Assembly (NCBI GenBank): GCA_964059195.1
Contig: CAXKWD010000007.1
Span: 150,709,769 to 150,773,768, forward strand
Direction of reading: 5' to 3'
Length of the DNA stretch: 64,000 nt
From: Ectobius pallidus
Lineage: Eukaryota > Arthropoda > Insecta > Blattodea > Ectobiidae
Below are positions 38,101-50,100 of this stretch, piece after piece. Each line of letters begins with the position of its first letter. The first letter of the stretch is position 1. Position numbers and translations under genes: made by a program. The notes below the pieces were generated by a model. It made no database searches and was not told the origin of the DNA. It worked only from the letters and a program-made list of their open reading frames with translations.

Positions 38101-41100
38101 CCACGGGTGGGGATTCGTCTGGCGTTTGTTTGGTTCCCCTGGTGAACACGCCGCTCCTGCCATACATTGACGAAACTTACTTTCGGAATACCCCTCGTAG
38201 AAACCAGGCTTGCCTTGATCAGGTTGAAACAACTGTATACACGCTCTTTCATGGCCTCTTATCCTATATTAGAATGTGAAGTGAGAAAGATTGACCATGC
38301 TTAATGTAAAGGTAGTTACATGAGGACATTAATTTAACGACATTCTCTTCATTTTTATAACCAATTTACATGAAGAGAATGTCATACATAAATATTATAG
38401 CCTACTAAGAGGCAAACTTTATTTAGACAGAGGAAGTTATCTGAGTTTCACATCAGATTTTTAGCACCTTTCTCTTCTTTTTCTCATACTAAAATGGCAA
38501 CTAAAATTCCTAACCCTACTTATATTATATTGAAGGTCAGCTGTAGACATACTATCTACAATTTTACTACAGTAAATTCAGTAGCGATATAGATTATTAC
38601 CAGGGCCCGGATTCTAATGACATGTCATCTTTTTATTGATGCTACATATACATTGCCAACTTCTAGATAAATCCCAATCATGACCTCTAGATTATAGGAA
38701 TACATTTTTATTAGGTCATTTTTTGTCATTTTATGCAATTTTATATTTTTAGGGCATTTATTTCAATTTTAGGTCATTATTTTGTCATTTTCGTGTCATT
38801 TGCTTCCTTATTTAGTTATTTTCATGTATTTACATTGAGTGTAATTTTTTTTTCGTCGCTAGCGGTGATGTCTTTGAAGTGTGGTTTGTTTAATGCAAGA
38901 AGGAAAAATTCGGTGTGTATTATATTACTATTGTTATTAGATTGACTTGGCACCAGAATGTGCCACCTGTTTGGATTTCAGAGAGCAAACTACTGTTTAC
39001 CCTCAATAAACAACAATATAATCCGGCAGACCACAAAAGGATGTGCCGAATTTTGACTCCTCAGTGCCAGTATAAATTTCCGTAAGAAAAGAACATTCAT
39101 AACATTACAGTTATTTACAGTTTTTGCAATTATGTTCAAACTAGTCTATAATTTTGTGTGTACAATAATAATTTCTTATAAATAAGATATCAGTTTTTAG
39201 GTAATTTTTTATCATTATTAAGTCATTTTCTTTAAAATTTAGGGTCATTTTATAGGTAATTTTTCAAACAATTTTAGGTCATCAGAATCCAGGCCCTGGT
39301 TATTACATTTTCATTGAGAATTCAAATTGATCTGAATACGCTTACCGTGTTGAAATTGTCATGAAAGCAGGAATTCAAGTCGATTTAAGTCACAAGATTG
39401 ATACACCCTTAAAATGGGATGAGATTGGATTGGGTTGAGGTCATATTCACGCTATGAAAACACTGCCATATTCATTTCGATCTCAATACGATAAAACAGG
39501 CATTTCATTTGTCCTTGCGTGTGTGACACAAAACGTTTTATAATTTCATTGGTCGTCGAATGTGGTGCTGACACATTCTGTGGATTCTCTTCGAAAACAT
39601 TTTCGGTACTGTATTGAAAATTGCATCAGAACAAGATAGTATTGGAATGGGATCGTATTCAGATCGATTTGAAATCTGCATGAAAACGTAGTACAGTGCA
39701 CGCTGCTTAGGGACAGAGCTAATCTGACAATATTAATCAATTGATAACAGTAGCCGAAGGAATTAAATGAAGGTTATTTATTCATATATAACATAATACA
39801 CTACAAAACAGAATTAAAAACGTTTATTCATAAAATAATACATAACTTTGAATCATTGAACAACTCATAGGCTAATACAGTAATAGACTGCAAGCAATTA
39901 CTTTTCAACCAGTAACAAAGTTTTTAGTTTTTTTACTTTCCTTTAGAAGTCCATTAACAATACTCCTTACTCAGTTACGAGTTATAAGTATTTTTGGAAG
40001 TCTATGCTGATCTGTGTTGAATACCGCATAGCAAAATATCTAATACCAGTCTGTTCAAGTATTTTCATTTTACACTAGCCATCACTGCATGTCAACAGTG
40101 TTACCTTCATAAATCAAAAGCTGCAGCTTAACTGTGGAATGAAACATGTTTTATTACTTAAAAGAGAAAGTAATGTAATGTCACCCTCTCAAACTGTGAG
40201 CTGGAAACAGAATTGCTACCTCCAGTACAACACAATACAGTTGAATTAGAAACAAAACCTTTAAAAACGAAATTTTGAATGATATACAGTACTTGGAAAT
40301 AAAGCTGCAAAAGGGAAAATATGATAACATAAACCGTGTTTTTGATCAAAATAAACAGCATTTTTTCAATGTATCAGTATTAATCCATATGGGACTTCTT
40401 AAAAGTGATAACTTTACCCGGTTGATAACATTATCCTCGATTACATTAAGCGACATCCACTGTAAATTAATGAAGCAGAACAAACTAGCCCATTCCATTC
40501 CAAGTTACTTACATTCCATAATTAAACTCATGATGCTCAGTTATGCAAAAGAATCAATTAAAAAAGAGATGAATAAAATATGTTGCTTGACTGAAGAAAG
40601 TGTTTACTACAATATGGCACTATATGTCCAGTTCTGGATTACTGCAATAAATTTTTATGCTGCTGTTCTGTTTTCTCAGAGTTATCGTGGCTCTGGAGCG
40701 GGACGTTTCTTCAGCGCTAGCACAGAGGATCCGAACTATGTGGCGGAGAGTCAAGAGGGCTCTTTCAAAGGCTCCTCGAAAGGTTCTAAACAACGATGGA
40801 GTGGCTTGTTTGGCAATAGCAAGGTACAGACTTTAAAATACTTTCCATTCCCATATTCATGGAATTTCTGTTTTAGAATTATGGACTGAACAGATATGAG
40901 GCAAAAGCGTAATCCTTGAAAAAAGAAGAAGAGAAGAAGAAGAATTGTGAATAATTGAAGAGTGTAACCAAAATAGCTGCTAAGTGCCATTTTTGTAAAA
41001 AATTAGTTTTTGCATCAAAACCCTTCTATATGTCATTGCCAATTGACCCAAGACACGGCTATGTGCCACAGTATTTAGTTTAGTTCAAACATTGATCACA

Positions 41101-44100
41101 AGATGGAAACTCTGCTATGTCCCTCATGCATTTAGAAATAAATTTTTTACTGTAACTCCTAAACAACTTTTTGGCACTTAGCAGGTTTTTGGGTTACACT
41201 CTTCAATTTATTGTGAATAATTGTTCTTTTCATCATAATGTTTTGATTGTGTTCTTTTCATATTACAAGCTTGTAACAAACTTTAAGATGTTAATTTAAT
41301 GGTCGATTGCATTGAATTCCGTTATGGTCATTTAGATAATAGTTAGTAGCTACCATGTATTTCCTTTTCACCAAGCCTAGTTAAGAGTTAAATGACACCA
41401 AGTGAGAAAAATTACTAACTGGTCCTCAGCGAGCGGTTAAGTTGGCAAATCCCATACATTGAATTTTATTTTATTTTATTCTGTCCATCGAAACATATTA
41501 CATGTTATGGGACCACATCAACATACATGTAAGGATATAAATTTACATTTATAGAAATCCGAGAAGTGATTACAATAGGACTGGTAAAATATAAATAAAT
41601 AAATAAATATTAACTGAATTTAAAGTCTACCACTATGGGTGTATAGGTAGCATACTTGCCTTCCACCCTGGCAGTCTGGGTTCAATTCCCGATCAGGTAG
41701 TGGGGTTTTCAGTAACGAAAAGTCCCCAGGACTGGACTGGTCTGGCCTTAAATTAAAAGTGGTGACTGCTAGAATAGGGTATAGGGTATTCACAATAGAT
41801 CTATTGAGGTCGCAGTGTTGAGAAGCTCATTAATCTAATCTAATCTAACTGAATTTAAAGGATGATTGTCCAAAGGTCACATGATGAACCACAGCTGAGA
41901 AAATATTACCACCATCAATCTCTCATTCTGGCAATGCAACTGTTTTTCAGATTACACATTTACGTATAAAATACTTACAGGTAAATTACTTGTCCAAATG
42001 TATTCCATAATTGATAGGTTCTTTTATTTTGTGCAGGACACAAAGATGGAGAGTCTGGTGGAACAGCTCAACTACTACAGTAAACACGGGATTCCCAGAC
42101 TTTCCCAGCAGCAAGTGGATGATGATGTGGATGAAGGTAATTATATACTGTTCATGGGCGTACGGTGAAATTCTGTTCGGAGGGGGTTGAACATAATGTT
42201 GTCTCAGCCCATGTCATTGCACACATTTGAATCATTGTAGGCCCATCTATATTCTGTAGTTTCTGTATCGGTAAGTTGATTGGAGACATAGTAATTTCGT
42301 TTAACTACTCGTGCTGGTTTCTGGAACTAAGTCCATTCCAGAAAATTTGTATTTGTATTTGTATTTATTTACGTCCTACGTGATCAATATACATTGGTGT
42401 GGGACAGTGTAGATCGAGGTACTCGACCCAATACAAATTAGAATAATACAATAATCTACAAATAATACAGAAATCTACAACTAGTACATCAAATAATACA
42501 ATAATCTACAAATAGTGGTACACCTAATAATACATATTACAAAATGCAAAACTTTAGATATTTAACTGATGAGTCTCTGATGGAGTTGTGAGTATGACTT
42601 AGTGACTAATACGGACATGATTGCAGTATTCCTCAATACTATAAAAACATGCATTATTAAAAAAAGTTTTTAGTGAACTCTTTGAATTTATTTGCGCAGT
42701 GTATGTTTTTCAAATGGTGAGGTAGTATGTTGAATAGATTGATTCCAGTGTAAATTACTCCTTTCTGGAATAAGGATGTACTATGGGAAGGTATAGATAG
42801 GTTGGTTTTGTGTCTAGTATTGTGATTATGGATTGCTTCGTTTTTTTAAAATCATCCATGTGTTTTTTGACATGTAGCAGAAGTTCATACATGTACAGAG
42901 ATGGCAGAGGCATGATATGTAAATCCTTAAATATTGGTCTGCACGTATCATTTCTGTTTGCTCCGATTATTCTTCTAACGATTCTCTTTTGTAGTCTAAA
43001 GACTGATGTACTGTAGGTGCTGTTTCCCCAAAAGATGATTCCGTATCTTAAGATGCTCTGAACATGCGCAAAGTAGAGGGTCTTGATTGTGGGTAAGTTT
43101 GTGAATTTTTTAATGTGGAACATTGCGTAAGTAAATTTTCCTAACTTTCTATTAATTTCTTCGATGTGGGGTTTCCATGTCAGATGTTCATCTATGTTAA
43201 TGCCTAAAAATTTTAAATTGGTTTTATGTATTGAAAGCTGATATCCATTGGACTCCTGAGATCCAGCCGATCACACCACAGAAACATCCGGGTTATCGAA
43301 TCATTTATGAGACATTCCAAAGGAAATTTTGTTTATCAATAAGGCGTCATTGTTATAAGAAGTATAAAATTAAAAACCCCCAGTAATAATAAGTTATTTA
43401 AAACAATAGGCCTATGCTTTCCTCTACAGTAGAAGTTATTACAGATAATTTGCTCATTGAGATTAAGTAGGCCTATGTGCATTATTATTAAATAAATTAC
43501 GAGAGTATAGAATCATTAATAAGAAAAGAAAATTTACAAGAGATTATTTTTTTAGTAATGCTGTGTTATGTAAGAAAATATAATAAAATATCCAAATCAA
43601 TTTTTTTTTTCTATTTTTCTTTTCAAATTATTGAGCATGATGTTATAATTCTAAAAATCGCAGATATTTCGGGAGGGGTTTCAACCCCCTCAACCCGCCC
43701 CCACCGTACGCCCATGTAATTCATTAAACCAGAAAAAATATTAGAATTTAAAGTGATAAAGCATATTGCCCATGCTTAGAGTAAATAAATTTATATGAGT
43801 GCATTACTTCAGATTTTAATTGGGCTGTTTATCCTTCGGGGATGCAACAGGAACCATGGCAGTGACTTATTCTTTATTTTCACAACCACTTTACATGACA
43901 ATAAATTCCATTTCTGTTGGATTGATAATTCTTTCACACTGGGTGTGAATTTGAATTCATGAATTGAATATTTCAGTCTGACTTGACCTTTCCACCTCAA
44001 TTTCTGTTATTTTCTAAAATCAATATTAAAATTATTTTAAAAACATTATCCGGCTTGTAGGCCATGGTCCAGTTGACATTGGTGTGCCAAACGTTTCATC

Positions 44101-47100
44101 CACAACTATGGCGGACATCCTCAGTGGCACCACTGCCATTACGGCAGACATCCTCAGTGGTGGTGGCACCACTGAGGATGTCCGCCGTAGTTGTGGACGA
44201 AATATTTGGCACACCAATGTCAACTGGACCATGGCCCACAACCCCAGATAATTTTTATAATATTTAGTCCGGCCGTAAAAACCTACAATGTTTTATAAAA
44301 TTACTAGCTTAAAAGGCCCGGTGTCGCCTGGGGTTTTTATTTTGTAATTGGAAATTAACTTATGAAGGACTTTCGATTTTTAAATTCTAGGTCCTAATAT
44401 AGGTATTTATAATTTGAAATAGGAAGAACGACTTATCACACTCAAACTATTCCCACAGAAAACACTTGATATAGTTTTTTATGGCTCATAGAGGATGTAG
44501 AATTTTGCATCCCATCGCTTGTACACAGCAAGCCTGGTAGGGGTTCAAATTAGACGAAACAGAAATACCTGTAACATATAATTGTAATATCGAGGCGGAA
44601 AATTTTATTTCTCACTCTCATGTTACCATAAAACTGTCTCTCTCCAAAAACCTACGATATAATAATATACACATTACCATACCTCTTTTGTTTTCTCTAT
44701 GTCCAGGGTAGAGAAAGTTATGTGACTGCATTATTTTCGTGGATTTCATTCTGTAATATTTATTTATAACATGAATTATATTGATAACTTCTCTTCTTTG
44801 TCAAACTTCCATTTCATTTTTTTTTCCAAACCCATCTGATACCACTCTGGCAACAATATGTTCTGTGATTTTGATTTGATAATTCTGTGTAAAAAGGGAT
44901 TAAGTATACTCAAAAACATTTGATTTTTGGCATTTAAAATCAAGATTTTTCAAAATCCTTTCTTAGTGAGCCCCTACATTATGAAACGAAGGTACTGTCA
45001 AAATCCCAAGTCTCTACCTGTTATAGTTTAGGCTCTACGTGATTGTCAGTCAGTCAGTCAGTCAGTCAGTCAGTCAGTCAGTCATTCAGTCATTCATTCA
45101 GTCAGTCAGGACAAAGCCTTTTATATATATAGAGATTGTTTAAATTTTCCACATAAATGGCATGATATTCATAATTCATTGTAATATATGATAATGATCT
45201 ACAAAGAGTTAAAACTTTAATTTGAAAAATTTTCCGAATGGCATTTACTCAGGTTTTAAGCATTTCCTCTTAAACAATGTGACTCTGAGTGAGGCTGAGA
45301 ATAGTGATTGCACACTACAGTAATACAGCCTTGTACTTCATGCTGGAGGAGGTTAATAAGATTTATGTGTTGTAGGACTGTATGACCTGGAGGATGATTG
45401 GCAATGTGTAGTGTCTGGAGAACTGAGTGAAAAACTTCGGCAACAGCAGACAGCAATCTGGGAACTCCTCGCCACTGAAGTAGCCTACATTCGCACTCTC
45501 AAAGTCATCACCAACGTGAGTATTTTGACGTCCAGTCAGGAACATTTGATTTTTAGTTAAACCTAATGTTAAGAATAACAGGCATGAGACTGTGTATTTA
45601 AAGTATGTTAAATATAAACGAAAGCATGTCCAGAAGATATCTATAATTGATGCTGAAAATGAAAAGGGACCATTTGTCAAAAAATAAAATTTTACAATAG
45701 GGTGACCTGCAGCCGCAAATAGGTTTTAAAATCTCATAAAGATCTTGCCTTTTAAAAAATAACCTGCAAAAAATCCCGTGAAATGGAACTTTCAAAATCA
45801 AATTCACTTATTAATCCATTTGATCAAAGTAGATTCGATGTCGGATATGTCAAACTTAACCTAAGAAATTCAAGAAATAATTAGAAACACTTAGAACATT
45901 GAAATTGAATAATAATACTGTACTACCTCTACTGATAATCATATCCTATGAAACAGTCTCATAAAGTACCATTCTGGCACTTAATAATCAAGAAAATATG
46001 AATAGTTTATTGATATACTGAACTTATTAAATTAACTGGTGTATTTTGATCTCCAGCTTCACTTCTCAAAGCACAGTAATAAAACATAATGTTGTCGACA
46101 TTGTCAGTGCGTGTGTTTCTCTACACACTTCAACAATGAGTTGACAAGCAGTTGAAAATGTGGGCAAAGCCCATGAAACGTACGTCCTGCAAAAATGTAA
46201 GGAAAAGTGAAGCCTAAAGTGTTTAATAGTCAACAACTTAGTTAATTACATAATAGGTTAAATGACTGTATAGTGCTGCATGAAAAATTTATTTAATACA
46301 AGGGTCATTTCAAAAGTTCTGCACACTGTAAGATAGAATGGAAGAAAATAATTTATTTTGGAAAATACCTTTACAGGCCTTCAATATAATCTTCATTCTT
46401 GCTTATGACAGCTTCCCAACGTTTTGGCAATTTTTTTTATTCTGGATAGGGCACCTTCATTGTTGAGCTGTCTGATTACTCAGGTCACTTCACTGGAAGC
46501 TTCATCAATTGTAACAAAACGCTTTCCAAGTCTATGGATGGGAAAGACTTCCCCACCCATTATACAGTCCTGATTTGAGCCCACCAGACTTGATTTGTCT
46601 CCCAAATTGAAGGAACCACTCCGTGGAAAACGTTTTGTTACAATTGATGAAGCTTCCGGTGAGGTGACCTGAGTAATCAGACAGCTCAACAATTAAAGTG
46701 CCCTATCCGGAATACAGAATTTTCCAAAACATTGGGAAGCTGTCATAAGCAAGAATGAAGATTATATTGAAGGCCTGTAGATGTATTTTGTAAAATAAAT
46801 TATTGTCTTTAATTTTATCTTACAGTGTGCAGAACTTTTGAAATGACCCTCGTAGAAATAGCTTGCTTAGTGAAAGTGATGTATTTTATACACCAGCGCT
46901 TGTACTTGAAGGATAAATCTGTTTGCAGCTGTTCCTTGCTTGCTTATGCAACTTGCAAGCAGTGAACATCTTGAATGAGGTGGACAAGGCAAGGCTGTTC
47001 AGCAATATCCCTGACATCTACGCAGCCAACAGACACTTCTGGTGCCATCATCTGCTCCCAATGCTCAACGAGTCGAGGCAGACCAGGCAGCCGCTCAACC

Positions 47101-50100
47101 CTCAGATGCTCTTAGATGGCTTTCGAAGGGTGAGTTACATAGACTATTCCACTACGTATTTCATATTGACTAATAACGTTTAGCAATTCCTTGGATATAG
47201 ACCAATCACCTGAGGAAGGCCTGGAGGTCAGGCTGAAACGTAGTGACTGTTCAAGGTAATTTTATCCACTTTACCAAAGTTTTAATAATAGTTTTATCAA
47301 CTTATATCCATAACCGGTGGAAGGAGTTGGACCTAGGTTTGAATTACCTAGTATGCAATCACGATTGTTTATCTTATACTATCCTTGTCTCTAAAAATTA
47401 TGACTTTTATAATCTAGAGGTCATGATCAGAATACAGTGAACTCTCAATAATTCAGACCTCAGTATGCCGGACTTCGGATAACTCGAACAAATTCTTGTT
47501 GATCCAGACCCAGATCTACAGCCATTCTACGGCCTCATCAGAACTGCAAGAGAAGTAATTATTCAAAAGCAATAGAAACAATGTGTACACAGAAGAACAT
47601 TTACAGTTTCTTTCGGCCTAAATCTTCTCACAGTTTCACATCAATCGTAATCTTGTACTAATAATGTAACAGTGTGTATTTTAGACTCTGACTAGAAATT
47701 TCAATATAGAACTGAAGTGTTATTCTTTTTTGTTCCAATTGTAATTTTTTAATATTATGTTTTGCCTCATAGGTTTTGTTGTTGCAGCTTAAACATGAAA
47801 TTTCATTACTTAAATACCTTTTCCTAATTTACTCTCCACAAACCGGACATTTCATAACTCGGACAGACCCCCACCCACTTTAGTCCGGTTTATTGAGAGT
47901 TCACTGTATCTGCACTATTGGGCAGCGTCCATGATGTTCCAGTTAAAAGATGACATGTCATCAAGATCCAAGCCCACATATAGGTTAGAAATGTATTCCT
48001 TACTCACAAAGTACTTTTTGGCTATGTTATAATAATTATCTTGTTCCATCAGTTCCAGGACATCTTTCTTCCCTACACCAAATACTGTGCAGAACAAGCT
48101 CAATGCCAACATTACTGTCGCGAGAGGCATCAAGAGAATGAAGTCTTCACCGCCTATCTAGTGGTATGTAGTTTGCCTCTGGGCAATGAACACCCAGGAA
48201 CATATTGATATAATTTTGTAGCTGCATTCATACGAGGCATGTCCGGAAAGTAAGTTCCGATCATCGATAAAGAAAGCAAAAACATTAATAAGCAAAAAAT
48301 ATTTATTGTAATATTTAGAGAGATTCACTGGCTACTTCTGTACATAGTCATCGCCGTTATTCAGGCATTTATCGTACCACTGTACCAACATTGGTATGAC
48401 CACGTCTGGAGCCATGAAATCACTGCATTCAGCATTCCACATCTCTTGTTTTTGATCGCCCTCCTCAGATTTATCATTGTTTGATAATACTGATCAGCAT
48501 TTACAGTCTCCCCTTGCCATAAAAACTCACACAGGAGAACACTACATCGATCCAGATTTTTCTGACAGATTGTCTGCTTGAATTTGATCTTCACAGGTAA
48601 CCACTATGCTGCCAGTACATTCAGTGTTGTTTTGTTTCTGGTGTGGCATGCGACACCCATGTTTCATCCCCAGTGACAACATTGTCGAGAAACTCATCAC
48701 CTTTCTTCATACCGCTGGTGGCAGAGTCCTATGACACGGGCATACAATTGTTGATACACCGCCAAAATGCCTCGATAACGGTGCCGACTATGAAGAGAAG
48801 TAGCCAGTAAATCTCTGTAAATATTGCAATACAGCCATTTCATAAAATATGGGAATTTTTCCCTCAAAGAGAGAAGTTATAAAATTATTGTAATTGGGTG
48901 GTCAAAAATAAGTTTAAAACCTCAAATTCTCTGAACATTAAGAACTGGTGTAACTGAAGTGGTTTCATGTGTAAAATCTGTCGAATTACTTATTTTTTGC
49001 GTTGAGTTACTTTTTTTTTTGCCATTTTTAGCATGATTTTAACACTCTTTAATACCAAGTAGTCAAGAGTATGTCCATTTTTATTTGAAAAAATATACAT
49101 CTTAAGGTACAATTTGGTATAAGATTAACTTCAAAAAATCAGTGTCCAAATTATGTCCCACCCGTAACAGATTTTGAGGAACAAATTTAAAATATTTAAA
49201 ATAAATTTTAAATAATGCTTTGCATGTAGTGTGGAGGAGAAGGCATTGTAAATTTTACAGAATGTGAAAGACCAATTCTAGTTTATTATTTAAGATATGT
49301 AATAAACAAAAAATGTTTTTATTATGAAATGGCTGAATAAATATTTCTTCATTTCTGCAGTGGTGTGAGACGCAGAAGGACTGCAATCGCTTGAGGCTGA
49401 TGGACATCGTGGTGCAGCCAATGCAGCGACTCACTAAGTATTCACTCCTGCTGAAAGCAATCCACAGGAACACTGAGAGCGAAGAGCAGAGAGAAAGCTT
49501 ATCTGTTATGGTATGTTTTAAACAGTGTGTGAAACTCTCACATTGTTTTCAGTAAAAATGTTTAAAATTTTATTGTTAGAGCAGTATGACAGCGTCAGCA
49601 GGATAACATTCATTGGAAGACATTAACAAACGAAATAATTCATATTATTCAGTGATGGGAAGTAATTGAGTAAAAGTAATCGGATTACAGTAACAATTCC
49701 TTTTTTGGTCCCATTATTTCTAATCAATACTTTTTTAAAAATGTTATTTCTACTTGTAATTTACTTTTGGAAATAAAATTGTAATTGTTGCAATTTAGTA
49801 GTCGTTAGTAGTAGGCCTAGTATCATTCTCACTTCCTATATCATCATCATTACTGTTTTTGCAACTAATATCCAAATTAGAGTTAATATTAACAAAAAGT
49901 TACTCAATGTTTCCGAAAATATTCTCATTGATATGTTTTTTCGTTTGTCCATTAATAATTTGGGCTTATGTCCAAAACCAAAAACAAGGCATTTTTAGGT
50001 ACTGCCATTTTGTAAAGTAATTGTAAATGTAATTGTAATTAAGTAAAATGTCTCTCAGGTAATTGTAAGTCAGCCCAATTACTTTCTTTTTGTACTTTTC

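Larger units (their letters stand above)
42153..43716. mobile_element. TIR element carrying a nested LINE
   Basis: CATGGGCGTACGGTG at 42153 is inverted at 43702-43716 (CACCGTACGCCCATG). GGAGGGGGTTGAAC and TTTCAACCCCCTC follow inside each end. The LINE 42345-43250 sits between them. hAT-like ends, but no matching octamer duplication. Confidence 0.6.

Noticed and set aside
37715..38279. GC-rich open frames as a separate gene
   Set aside because: They lie wholly within the TA-flanked mariner relic, and part reads as its helix-turn-helix; no splice-consistent gene model.
45050..45110. GTCA repeats as CRISPR-like array
   Set aside because: It is a simple tetranucleotide tract at a Helitron end in a eukaryotic genome.
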